DNA from: Thermodesulfovibrionia bacterium
Lineage (GTDB): Bacteria; Nitrospirota; Thermodesulfovibrionia; UBA6902
Direction: 5' to 3'
Assembly (NCBI GenBank): GCA_030646035.1
Contig: JAUSMY010000056.1
Location: 131,481-195,480, forward strand
DNA length: 64,000 bases
In this document: positions 34,422 to 43,804 of the stretch, in pieces
Layout: every line of letters begins with the position of its first letter
How positions within the stretch are numbered: position 1 is the stretch's first letter
Notes under the pieces: model-generated
Databases searched by the model: none
What the model was told of the DNA's origin: nothing
What the model saw: only the letters and a program-made list of their open reading frames with translations
Position numbers and translations under genes: made by a program

Positions 34422-35780
34422 ATGAAAGACCTTAAAGACATACTTCCCGGCAGGGTCAGCACTGAGGCAGAGGAACTCTTCTGTTACGGTTTTGACGCAT
34501 CAAAAGAAGAAGGGCTTCCATCCGCGGTTGTCAGGCCTTTAAATACTGAAGAGGTTTCAAAGGCTGCACGCTACGCTTTTGAGAACAATATTTCCATTGT
34601 GCCCAGAGGAGCAGGGTCAGGTATGACAGGCGGCTCTGTACCTCTGAATGATTCAATGGTCATTTCACTTGAGGGGATGAATAGGATAATCGATATTGAC
34701 GAGCGGAATATGGTAGTAACTCTTGAGCCCGGGGTTATTAATAAGCACCTTCAGGACAAGCTTGAGCCTTTAGGGCTTTTTTATCCGCCTGACCCTACAA
34801 GCATGAACTTCTGCACAATAGGAGGGAATGTTGCTGAAAATGCAGGCGGGCCGAGGGCGGTAAAATACGGAGTGACAAGGGATTATGTGCTTGGGCTTGA
34901 AGTGGTTCTTTCTGACGGTAAGGTCATTACAACAGGAGTGAAGACCCACAAAGGCGTTGTAGGATATGACCTGTCATGGCTTATTGTCGGGTCTGAGGGA
35001 ACGCTTTGCACGGTTACGAAGATATTTTTAAAGGTGCTTCCTCTGCCTGAAGAGGTAATTACTATGCTGTGCTCATTCAGCAGTCTTGAGAAGGCATCAG
35101 AAGCTGTTCCAATGATAGTCTCATCAGGAACTATACCAAGGACGCTTGAGTTTATGGATTCAGGAGCCATACAGGCTGTGGAAAGCTACAGGCCTGTCGG
35201 GTTGCCCGGGAATTCTGAGGCGCTTCTGCTGATAGAGGTGGACGGATCTTCAGACCTCGTCAGAAAAGATGCTGACAAGATCGCATCAATATGCGCTAAT
35301 ATGGGAGCAGATGTAAGTATTGCAGATGGCGCATATGCAAGAGAGCGGCTTTGGGAATCAAGAAAAGCGCTTTCGCCTGCACTTTATCATCTGAAACCCG
35401 ACAAGATAAATGAAGACATTGTTGTGCCGAGAACTAAAATACCGCAAATAATCCGGTCAATTAAATTGATCGAGGAAAAGTATAACTTAATGATCGTGAA
35501 CTTCGGCCATGCCGGTGACGGTAACATTCATGTGAATATAATGACCGACCGAGATAACAAAGAAGAGTATCAGATGGCGCAGCGTGCCGTTAAAGATATA
35601 TTTGAGGAGACACTGAAACTGGGCGGCACAATATCCGGCGAACACGGGGTAGGCATTACAAAGTCAAAATATCTCCGTATGGAGCTTTCTGACGCAAGTA
35701 TCGGTTTAATGAGGTCAATTAAGGATGTTTTTGACCCGAGGGGCATTATGAATCCGGGAAAGATCTTCCCGTCTGCCTGA
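34422..35780 (+). CDS. FAD-linked oxidase, GlcD/D-lactate dehydrogenase family
   Basis: This 452-residue flavoprotein has a vanillyl-alcohol-oxidase-type FAD domain (VPRGAGSGMTGGSVPLNDSMVIS near residue 62, then GGNVAENAGGPRAVKYGVTRDYVLGLE). A C-terminal substrate domain ends with the hallmark NFGHAGDGNIHVN, then SGEHGVGITKSKY and the closing FDPRGIMNPGKIF. Substrates of the family are 2-hydroxy acids such as glycolate or D-lactate. No GlcF-type iron-sulfur partner is adjacent, so the electron acceptor is unknown. Confidence 0.88.
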   Translation: MKDLKDILPGRVSTEAEELFCYGFDASKEEGLPSAVVRPLNTEEVSKAARYAFENNISIVPRGAGSGMTGGSVPLNDSMVISLEGMNRIIDIDERNMVVTLEPGVINKHLQDKLEPLGLFYPPDPTSMNFCTIGGNVAENAGGPRAVKYGVTRDYVLGLEVVLSDGKVITTGVKTHKGVVGYDLSWLIVGSEGTLCTVTKIFLKVLPLPEEVITMLCSFSSLEKASEAVPMIVSSGTIPRTLEFMDSGAIQAVESYRPVGLPGNSEALLLIEVDGSSDLVRKDADKIASICANMGADVSIADGAYARERLWESRKALSPALYHLKPDKINEDIVVPRTKIPQIIRSIKLIEEKYNLMIVNFGHAGDGNIHVNIMTDRDNKEEYQMAQRAVKDIFEETLKLGGTISGEHGVGITKSKYLRMELSDASIGLMRSIKDVFDPRGIMNPGKIFPSA

Positions 35781-35812
35781 TTCCGGATCGCTTTTCCCAA
35801 CAATTTTGTTTC

Positions 35813-35842
35813 TTGAAAAAGTTTTTCTTTCATGACATTATA
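35813..35842 (+). promoter_or_regulatory. Candidate sigma-70 promoter
   Basis: TTGAAA at 35813 and ATTATA at 35837 are separated by 18 bases. Transcription from about 35849 would run into the terminator at 35971-36001, giving an RNA of roughly 150 bases, or through it into the secreted island. The 264-bp gap from 35781 to 36044 contains no ORF I can support. Confidence 0.4.
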
Positions 35843-35970
35843 GCCGAAGCTTTATATCAGTATTATTTTATAAACTTTAACGGCAGTATGAGTCGCATTA
35901 ATAATCGAAATGCAATACTACTGTTTTACAACAGCGGTTTTAGCAGAAGGTTTATTTATTTAAAGAGATA

Positions 35971-36001
35971 GCTCCGCATTGTGAATGCGGGGCTTTTTTT
36001 G
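35971..36001 (+). terminator. Rho-independent terminator ahead of the secreted island
   Basis: GCTCCGCATT pairs with AATGCGGGGC around GTG (10 bp, one G-T pair) and is followed by eight Ts. It is 190 bp after the GlcD-type gene and 44 bp before the first gene of the island. It may end a short RNA starting near 35849 or act as an attenuator. Confidence 0.85.
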
Positions 36002-36044
36002 TTTTATAAGTTAACTGATAATAATAAACATTCGGGAGGTTCAG

Positions 36045-36764
36045 ATGAAGAGAAAAGTATTTTTATTAATGATTGGGATGTTACTAATAAACTTTAATGC
36101 CTTTGCAGCTGATGGGGACTTTACAGTAGAAGGGAGTTTTAATGTTGATAACGGTAAGTTTTTTTACAACTCAACCACAAACAGGATAGGAATGGGTACA
36201 TTAACACCTGCATCTTATTTCCATATTGAAGACCTAAACACTACTATGATGAGAACCATGATGAGCGCAAATGGGATCAGCCAAATCCTGATGGAATCAT
36301 ATGGTGATCTAACATGGATGTATCCCTCATTTGTGGGAAAGAAGTCACGGGGAAGCAAAGGGGCTCATACACCTGTTATGAACGGTGACGTTTTATTTCG
36401 AGTCGGTGCAGGCGGATATGATATTAATGGTGAGACAATGCCTAAAACATATATTAACTTCATTGCAAATGAGGACTGGCAAACAGGACCAGGACATGGA
36501 ACAAGAATAGGTGTTTTTACTACAACGAATGGGGTTGAAGACCCAACAGAGAAATTGACAATCAGCCATAATGGCAATATCGGCATCGGCAAAACAGATC
36601 CTAAAAGTGCGTTACAGGTCAATGGATATATACAGCTTGCATTGACATCCGGTACACCGCCATCCGGTGATTGTGATGAGACGGCAGAGTATGGACGTAT
36701 GAAGGTTGACAGCGCTGACGGTAGATTATACATTTGCGTCAGTAGTGGTTGGGTTTATAAATAG
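36045..36764 (+). CDS. Secreted protein with tail-fibre-like beta repeats
   Basis: This 239-residue protein has a clear signal peptide (residues 1-22, cleavage after FAA). The body contains the pattern IGMGTLTPASYFHIED and later NIGIGKTDPKSALQVNGYIQL, which are the short repeats of phage tail-fibre and endosialidase-type (S74-associated) shafts. The last part (DCDETAEYGRMKVDSADGRLYICVSSGWVYK) resembles small capping domains in similar exported proteins. A GGGAGG site precedes the ATG. It is the first of three consecutive exported proteins ending in the RHS protein. Confidence 0.65.
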   Translation: MKRKVFLLMIGMLLINFNAFAADGDFTVEGSFNVDNGKFFYNSTTNRIGMGTLTPASYFHIEDLNTTMMRTMMSANGISQILMESYGDLTWMYPSFVGKKSRGSKGAHTPVMNGDVLFRVGAGGYDINGETMPKTYINFIANEDWQTGPGHGTRIGVFTTTNGVEDPTEKLTISHNGNIGIGKTDPKSALQVNGYIQLALTSGTPPSGDCDETAEYGRMKVDSADGRLYICVSSGWVYK

Positions 36765-36789
36765 GACTATGCATTTTAAAGGAGTTACG

Positions 36790-37884
36790 ATGCTATATAA
36801 AACAAAATGGATAGTCATTCTATTTGTTTATCTAATATTTCTTACTACATTTCATATAACCGCTTACGCAGCCACTCTTACCTGGAACGGGGAAGGCGGT
36901 GATAACCTTTCCTCAAATTCTGCTAACTGGTCCGGCGCAGTTGCGCCACAGCATGGAGACAACGTCGTTTTTGACAACACATCTCTAAAAGATTGCACCT
37001 GGGATCTTAATGTAACAACCGCATCTATTACAAAATATTCCGGTTACACAGGAAGCATTACGAAAATATCAGGGGCATCACTTGCAATTGCAAAAGTAAT
37101 CAGGTGGTCAGGAGGAGGCAGTGATAATTTAGCATCAAACCCTTCCAATTGGTCAGGAGGCGTCATCCCTAAGAACGGAGACAAAGTAATCTTAAATGAT
37201 GCATCTTCAGACGATATGACATGGGATCTGGCAGGTGTTGAGATTGCCCTGTTCAGTATCAGTTCGGCATATTCAGGAACAGTTACGCTTAATACAGCAT
37301 TTACTGTTACAGGCAATATATATGTTGCCGGAGGAACCCTTAATCTTAATAATTATGGACTTAATGTTGATGGTTATCTGATGCTCAATACTGATGGAAC
37401 CATTCTGGCAACTTCATCTACGATCACTGTCAAAGGCCATTGGGTAAATGCAGGCACTTTTAATGCCGGGACTTCGACAGTAATTCTTGCGGGAACGGAT
37501 CAATATATTCTCGGCAACACCGTTTTTTACAACCTGTCCAAGACGGTGTTGTCTGCCGATACTTTATATTTTGAAGCTGGGAAAACCATAACAATCCTCA
37601 ACAGTCTTACCTTACATGGTGTTGAAGGAGCAATGCTTACCCTGCTGAGCACATCTCCGGGAAGTTACTGGTCTCTTGACCCACGCGGCGCCAGAAACAT
37701 CTCATATGTAAGCATACAAGATCTTAATAATGTGAACTTTGTTGATATTGTGGCTATTCATTCTCAGAATTTAGGCAATAACTCAGGAATAGGTTTCGGA
37801 GGAAGCGAGTGTGTATGTCTGGATAATCAGGAATTGAATTTTACATATTCCGTTGGCGATAGGGAAGGAGATACCCATGTTTAA
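36790..37884 (+). CDS. Secreted beta-helix-type repeat protein
   Basis: This 364-residue exported protein has a signal peptide (residues 1-28, ending AYAA). Two copies of a roughly 65-residue repeat follow: TWNGEGGDNLSSNSANWSG...DCTWDL, then RWSGGGSDNLASNPSNWSG...DMTWDL. A region of short glycine- and asparagine-rich strands suggests a beta-helix adhesin. Function is unknown. I chose ATG 36790, eight bases after AAAGGAG, because the signal peptide starts there. The 3' end overlaps the RHS gene start by 8 bp, so the pair is coupled. Confidence 0.65.
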   Translation: MLYKTKWIVILFVYLIFLTTFHITAYAATLTWNGEGGDNLSSNSANWSGAVAPQHGDNVVFDNTSLKDCTWDLNVTTASITKYSGYTGSITKISGASLAIAKVIRWSGGGSDNLASNPSNWSGGVIPKNGDKVILNDASSDDMTWDLAGVEIALFSISSAYSGTVTLNTAFTVTGNIYVAGGTLNLNNYGLNVDGYLMLNTDGTILATSSTITVKGHWVNAGTFNAGTSTVILAGTDQYILGNTVFYNLSKTVLSADTLYFEAGKTITILNSLTLHGVEGAMLTLLSTSPGSYWSLDPRGARNISYVSIQDLNNVNFVDIVAIHSQNLGNNSGIGFGGSECVCLDNQELNFTYSVGDREGDTHV

Positions 37885-40800
37885 AAATAAGATTATTGCT
37901 AACAGCATATTAATGAAAAACATTACGAATATCAATCTTACTGTTATTGGTTTTTTATTAATATCATTTTCTATGTATGCAATATCTTTCGCCTCATTAA
38001 CAGATACAACATCTCAACCTGTTATGAATAGCAGTAGCGAAGTGACTGCCCCGGCTAACTCTATAACGACAGAGCAGGACTTCACTAATATCCCTCTACC
38101 CGATGATGCAGCACTGTTGAACGAAATGCCTGATCCAACAAAAGACGTATCAAGTCAGGACAATATGACTGAAAAAACTCCAGATACAAAGCTGGCTCAA
38201 ACAACCACGTCTACAGATGAACAATCAACAGTTGACGGATCTTTAATTCAGGATTTCTCTTCCTCATCCATGGCATCTTCTGTCTCAAGTGAATCGTCAA
38301 ATATGCTCACGTCATCAACCGGAGGGTCTTTTTCATCGGTAAAAATGATTCCTCAGGTGAATTCAGGAACTGCAACAACAAGCATCCCCATTGAAGTCCC
38401 TCCCGGGAGAAATGATATTGCCCCGAAGCTTGCCCTTAATTATAACTCTGATAAGTCAAACGGCTGGCTGGGTGTCGGCTGGATGCTTGATGTAGGCGCG
38501 ATTCAGAGAGAGACCAAATGGGGGTTGGATTATACAACTAATGATTTTGTGTTTACTGTTAATGGTTCTTCAACAAAACTTGTGCGCAGGGATGACTTGT
38601 ATCATGGAGGCGGCAGTTATGACTACGAAGCAGAGACTGAAGGTGATTTCTTGAGGTATTATTATAGCCTTCAAACTAATTCATGGGTTGTAACAGCAAA
38701 AGACGGTACTAAATATTATTTTGGTACATCATTGGCTTCCAGACAAAATGACCCTAATAACTCACAGCGTATCTTTAAGTGGTGTCTTGACAAGGTAGTA
38801 GATGCAAATGGAAATTACATGGAATTTCACTATGCAAAGAATCAAGGGGAGATATATCTTGATGAGATTAAATATACAGGCAATGCCGGATTGCTCCCTT
38901 CCAATTCAGTAAAATTTTATACGGAATCCAGGACAGATTCATATGAGGTTTACACAACTCATTTCTCTGTTAAGACCGCAAAACGATTAAAAACAATTGA
39001 AGTCTATGGCAATGGCCAATTAGCCAGAAAATATGAGATCAATTACAGCTACAGCCCAAGCACATATCGTACGCTGCTTGATTCTGTAACCTTATATGGA
39101 ACTCAGGGGGGCGTACTGCCTTCTGTTTCCTTTACTTATTCAGAAATGGTTCCAGGTTTTAACAATGAAATTGAATGGTACTTGCCTGACTCAGAACTTA
39201 ATAACGGGTATAATTATTTTGGGATAGCATATCTCTCTGGTACTCGTCTGGGGAGTATATTTAATCCTGCTAATATCGCCGACCTAAATGGAGACGCTTT
39301 ACCGGAGAGAATATCGAATGGGTTTTATGGCGAGGACAGAATTTCAACTGATAAGATTTCATATGATATGAATGGAGATGGCATGCCTGACATGATTTAT
39401 AGTCCTTCGCCATCTTCAAATTATCTGACTGTTAGTATGAAGACTGGCAACGGTTATCTTTCCTCAATACATTGGAATGCTCCTAACAGCGATATTACTG
39501 ATTTCTTTGATATGGATGGAGATGGCCTGCCTGACAAGGTTACTACCGGTGGAGCAGATTATCTTAATGTTTATTTGAATACGAGCAGCGGCTTCAGTGA
39601 TAATGCGATCCAGTGGCACACTCCTATTACAAATCCTGTCTGGGGCCAGCCTGTCAATGATGACATGAAAAGAACTATCATCGATATGAATGGAGACGGC
39701 CTGCCGGATAGAGTGACTAGCAATTCGTCCATGAGTGGTGATTATTTAATGGTATATCTAAATATCGGCAGCGGTTTCAGTTATAATGCGATCCAGTGGC
39801 ACACCCCTATTGTTAATTCCACCTGGAACCAGGATGTTCGTTCAGGAGCAGGAGGCTCTTATCAAAACATCCTTGACATGAATGGAGACGGCCTGCCTGA
39901 CAGGGTAACAACTAATGCAAATAAAGATGGTGATTACCTTATGGTATTTCTAAATACCGGCAGCGGCTTCAGTGATAATGCGATCCAGTGGCATACCCCC
40001 AATATTTCTCCAGAAATGAATATACGGACTACACAATCTACTTACAATATAATATCTCAGGATATTAGAGACATGAATGGAGACGGCCTGCCTGACAGAG
40101 TGAATAATATTGTTGCTCCTGAGGCTGAGGATCATCTAAATGTATATACATCTGATGGGCCTTTTCCTGATCTTCTTAAAACCATTAATAACGGCCTCGG
40201 TGGAACTACAGAAATTCAATATACTCCGTCCACTCAGTATGACAACACATACCTGCCATTTGTAAAACAGGTGGTCTCTACAGTTATCGTAAGTGACGGA
40301 AAAGGGAACTCTTCAACCACAACATTTGATTATGCAAACGGACTCTATGATTCTGAAGATAAAGAGTTCAGAGGCTTTGGATATGTCAAATCAACAGACC
40401 CTATCGGCACTACCACTGAGACATGGTTTAAACAGGATGATATCTATAGAGGCCTTATGGAGAAGCAGACTATCAAGGATTCTTCAGGTAATAAGTATTC
40501 AGAGGTAATAAATACACATAACTCAGTATCCCCATATACAGGAGTTGATTTCCCTTATCTTCAACAGGAAGACAACTATGAATATGACGGCACACCTGAC
40601 GCAAGACATTCTCAAACCAGTTTTGAATATGACGAGTATGGGAATATGACAAGAAAATATTCTCACGGTGATGTAACAATAGCAGAAGATGACAAGGATG
40701 AAAACATAACTTACTATTATGATATCCCGAACTGGATCGTCTCACTTTCTGAACATAATTCCATAAAAAACTATCAGGGAACGCTCACCGCCCAGACATG

Positions 40801-43783
40801 GTATACATATTATCAAAACGGGACAGGAAACCTTTGGACAAAAACAGAGTGGAATAATTTAGATCCTACAAATAATCCTGTCACAGTTTATGCGCAATAC
40901 GATTCTTACGGCAATGTTACAGAGATTACAGATCCCAGAGGCTTTTCAACTTTCATCACTTATGATACAGAGACTCACACATATCCGGTAACAGTTCAAA
41001 ACACCCTGGGGCATACTATCCATAAGACCTATGATTACAGGTTCGGAAAAGTTATTACAGTGACAGACCCAAATGGAAATACAACAAGTTATGGTTATGA
41101 TGAGTTCGGAAGATTAAAGACAGTCACTTCACCTTCTCCATATGGCAGAGTTGAGTATCTGTACCAAAACTACGGAGATCCATATACCCAGAATGTCAGA
41201 GAAGAGGCGCGGGATGAACTGGGCGCGCTCATACAATGGAAAGAGAGGTATTTTGACGGGCTTGGAAGAACAACCAAGGGAAAGAGCGGAGGCCCAGGAG
41301 CGGTTAATATTGTTGTGGATACAACATATAACAGCAAAGGACTTGAATTTACAACGTCAAATCCATATTTTCAAAGCGACACAGTTTACAACACCACCTA
41401 CCACTACGATCCTGTTGACAGATTAACACAAACCTTAAACCCTGACGGCACATCCTCATCAATCAGCTATGACAAAGGCAGGGTCACATATGTCGATGCA
41501 AACGGGCACAAGAAGGTTGCTGAAAAGGATGTGTTTGACAGGATAGTTAAGATAGAAGAATATTACGGTGTTAATCCGTCATATGCGCTTTACGCTACCA
41601 CTCGTTATGAATATGACGTGCTGAATAATCTAACAAAGGTTATTGACGCCCACAATAACATGACAACAATGGTATATGACTCTCTCTCAAGAAAGAGGGA
41701 GATGATTGATCCTGACATGGGGCATTGGTATTACAACTATGACAAAAACGGCAATCTTGTATATCAGAAAGACGCAAAGCTTCAGGAGATAATCTTTGAG
41801 TATGATGAAATTAACAGGCTTTCAAGGAAGATTTATCCTGACTATACATTTATCGAATATACATATGATGAACCGTTCTCTACAAACCCCATCGGCAGGC
41901 TTACAACAGTAACAGAGGCAGACGGTATTGACAGCACAAAGTTTTACTACGATGTCGCAGGGCAGATAAGCAGAACCGAAAAGGTCATCAATAACTCAAC
42001 GCCATATATTACAGAGACGCAATATGATGCTTTGGGAAGGCTTGCGAAGATTATCTATCCTGATACAACAGAGGTTGATTATACCTATAACGGCAACGGA
42101 AACATCCATGAGATCATATCAGGGATGCAAGCTTATGTTACCTACGACAGCTACAACGCCATCGGTAATCCGCTCTCAATAACCTTTGGCAATGGAGTAA
42201 GCACGGTATATCAATATTATCCACAGAACAACCGTTTATTCTCCATCACCACAAACAGCGGCTCTACAGGACTGATGAATCTTGCGTATTATTATGACAG
42301 CGTGGGGAATATAACAAGCATAACAGACATCTTGAATCCTCAGAAAACAAGAACTTACAAATACGATGACCTTGACAGGCTGATAGAGGCGGACAGCCCT
42401 TCATATTCAGGCAAACTGTTATACCAGTATGACAAGATAGGAAACATGACGTATAATTGCAAATACGGTTACTATCAATACGATGACCCGGATCATGTCC
42501 ATGCTGTCACAAGCATATTAAAAAACGGTATGCCTGCTGAAATATACGTATATGACGATAACGGGAATATGACAGAAGGCGGCGGAAGGACACTGACATA
42601 TGATTACAACAACATGCCGGTGAGTATTGTTAACAATGACAAAGCCACAGTCTCCAAATACGATGCCTTCGGCAACAGGGTGTTAAAGATGATACCATCA
42701 GAATATCAAAATATCACTCGTTACATAGGCGAGATATATGACTGCAAGGATGGCGACACCTGCAATAAATACCTCTTCTCCGGCACACAGAGGATGGTGA
42801 ATATCAAAGGGACAGAGACCAACTACTACCATACAGACCATCTGCAAAGCAGCAACATCATCACAGATGCTTCAGGAGCTAATGTCGAAGAAGTCTTCTA
42901 TTATCCATATGGAGAGATACAGTCACAGACAGGTTCAGTAAATCTGAAGCACAAATACACCGGCAAGGAGTATGACGCAGAGACAGGGTTATATTACTAC
43001 GGGGCAAGGTATTATGATCCGAAACTGGCAAGGTTTATTTCAGCGGATACGATAGTGCCGGAACCGTATAATCCGCAGAGTCTGAACAGATATTCTTATG
43101 CCATTAACAATCCAATTGTGTTAAGGGATTTGGATGGGCATTGTTTCTGGTCTTCTGTAGGTTCAGCAGTCCGAAGTTTCTTCTCAGGTGTGGCAAGGGC
43201 TGTGGTAAGTGTCGCAAGGGCGGTAGTAGGAGCAATTGCAAGTGGAACTCGTGCAGCAGTAGGCGCTACAGGCAGAGCGCTGGCAGCAGGAGCAAGAGCA
43301 TTAGCCAGTGGTGCAGCTAAAGTAGCAACCGTAGTAGGTGGAGCGATAGCAAGTGCTTTTGGTGGCGGTGGTTCAAATAAAGATTTATCGTCTATTTCAA
43401 AAAATGATGCATCACAATTGACTGGTAAAGATTGTGATACATATCGAGAATTGTATACTGAGAAAGAATTAGGGATTGAACAATGGCAAAAAGATGGCCC
43501 TAAACAAAAAGATTATCCAACAGATAATAAGATTGATCCTCAAACATTAGAAAGAATAAATAATCTCTGTAAAAGTAATAATCAATTTGAAGGACTTAGG
43601 CAGTCTTGGGATTCAGATAAAACAGCAAATCTCACATATAGATGGGGGACATTACATATTAGAGTATATGGTGAAACAACAATGTTTCATTATGATCATT
43701 TTAATATTACGATTAATCCGGTGCTACACGGAATCGTTGATTTGGGAGGATACCATCTCAAAAAATTATTAGGTGTAAATTGA
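37877..43783 (+). CDS. Giant secreted SpvB/FG-GAP/RHS-repeat protein, putative polymorphic toxin
   Basis: This 1968-residue protein has a long signal-like leader, a Ser/Thr-rich stretch and an SpvB-like module near 160-215 (TSIPIEVPPGRNDIAPKLAL, then WLGVGWMLDVG). Five or six FG-GAP units with DMNGDGLPDRV follow (about 468-740), then many YD repeats (about 900-1690) and the RHS core ending (YTGKEYDAETGLYYYGARYYDPKLARFISADT...LNRYSYAINNPI). After DLDGHCF (about 1758) an Ala/Gly-rich hydrophobic stretch leads to a unique tip ending near HYDHFN. That layout is typical of RHS/Tc-type toxins, where the shell holds a variable C-terminal effector. The tip matches no toxin I know. Start is ATG 37877, overlapping the preceding gene. 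Confidence 0.85.
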   Translation: MFKNKIIANSILMKNITNINLTVIGFLLISFSMYAISFASLTDTTSQPVMNSSSEVTAPANSITTEQDFTNIPLPDDAALLNEMPDPTKDVSSQDNMTEKTPDTKLAQTTTSTDEQSTVDGSLIQDFSSSSMASSVSSESSNMLTSSTGGSFSSVKMIPQVNSGTATTSIPIEVPPGRNDIAPKLALNYNSDKSNGWLGVGWMLDVGAIQRETKWGLDYTTNDFVFTVNGSSTKLVRRDDLYHGGGSYDYEAETEGDFLRYYYSLQTNSWVVTAKDGTKYYFGTSLASRQNDPNNSQRIFKWCLDKVVDANGNYMEFHYAKNQGEIYLDEIKYTGNAGLLPSNSVKFYTESRTDSYEVYTTHFSVKTAKRLKTIEVYGNGQLARKYEINYSYSPSTYRTLLDSVTLYGTQGGVLPSVSFTYSEMVPGFNNEIEWYLPDSELNNGYNYFGIAYLSGTRLGSIFNPANIADLNGDALPERISNGFYGEDRISTDKISYDMNGDGMPDMIYSPSPSSNYLTVSMKTGNGYLSSIHWNAPNSDITDFFDMDGDGLPDKVTTGGADYLNVYLNTSSGFSDNAIQWHTPITNPVWGQPVNDDMKRTIIDMNGDGLPDRVTSNSSMSGDYLMVYLNIGSGFSYNAIQWHTPIVNSTWNQDVRSGAGGSYQNILDMNGDGLPDRVTTNANKDGDYLMVFLNTGSGFSDNAIQWHTPNISPEMNIRTTQSTYNIISQDIRDMNGDGLPDRVNNIVAPEAEDHLNVYTSDGPFPDLLKTINNGLGGTTEIQYTPSTQYDNTYLPFVKQVVSTVIVSDGKGNSSTTTFDYANGLYDSEDKEFRGFGYVKSTDPIGTTTETWFKQDDIYRGLMEKQTIKDSSGNKYSEVINTHNSVSPYTGVDFPYLQQEDNYEYDGTPDARHSQTSFEYDEYGNMTRKYSHGDVTIAEDDKDENITYYYDIPNWIVSLSEHNSIKNYQGTLTAQTWYTYYQNGTGNLWTKTEWNNLDPTNNPVTVYAQYDSYGNVTEITDPRGFSTFITYDTETHTYPVTVQNTLGHTIHKTYDYRFGKVITVTDPNGNTTSYGYDEFGRLKTVTSPSPYGRVEYLYQNYGDPYTQNVREEARDELGALIQWKERYFDGLGRTTKGKSGGPGAVNIVVDTTYNSKGLEFTTSNPYFQSDTVYNTTYHYDPVDRLTQTLNPDGTSSSISYDKGRVTYVDANGHKKVAEKDVFDRIVKIEEYYGVNPSYALYATTRYEYDVLNNLTKVIDAHNNMTTMVYDSLSRKREMIDPDMGHWYYNYDKNGNLVYQKDAKLQEIIFEYDEINRLSRKIYPDYTFIEYTYDEPFSTNPIGRLTTVTEADGIDSTKFYYDVAGQISRTEKVINNSTPYITETQYDALGRLAKIIYPDTTEVDYTYNGNGNIHEIISGMQAYVTYDSYNAIGNPLSITFGNGVSTVYQYYPQNNRLFSITTNSGSTGLMNLAYYYDSVGNITSITDILNPQKTRTYKYDDLDRLIEADSPSYSGKLLYQYDKIGNMTYNCKYGYYQYDDPDHVHAVTSILKNGMPAEIYVYDDNGNMTEGGGRTLTYDYNNMPVSIVNNDKATVSKYDAFGNRVLKMIPSEYQNITRYIGEIYDCKDGDTCNKYLFSGTQRMVNIKGTETNYYHTDHLQSSNIITDASGANVEEVFYYPYGEIQSQTGSVNLKHKYTGKEYDAETGLYYYGARYYDPKLARFISADTIVPEPYNPQSLNRYSYAINNPIVLRDLDGHCFWSSVGSAVRSFFSGVARAVVSVARAVVGAIASGTRAAVGATGRALAAGARALASGAAKVATVVGGAIASAFGGGGSNKDLSSISKNDASQLTGKDCDTYRELYTEKELGIEQWQKDGPKQKDYPTDNKIDPQTLERINNLCKSNNQFEGLRQSWDSDKTANLTYRWGTLHIRVYGETTMFHYDHFNITINPVLHGIVDLGGYHLKKLLGVN
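39279..40105 (+). repeat. FG-GAP repeat-coding tandem units
   Basis: Degenerate tandem units each encode D(M/L)(N/D)GD(G/A)LP(D/E) calcium-binding loops, starting near 39280, 39365, 39509, 39683, 39875 and 40070. Spacings in the last part are about 144-195 bp. The intervening sequence GSGFSDNAIQWHTP is also repeated almost exactly in three units, pointing to recent unit duplication. Confidence 0.75.
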
Positions 43784-43804
43784 TAAAAGAGAGGCATAGT
43801 TAGA

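Noticed and set aside
37877..43783. Complete Tc insecticidal toxin complex
   Set aside because: SpvB, FG-GAP and RHS parts resemble TcB/TcC, but there is no TcA-type pore protein and the leader suggests general secretion. I therefore call it an RHS polymorphic toxin candidate only.
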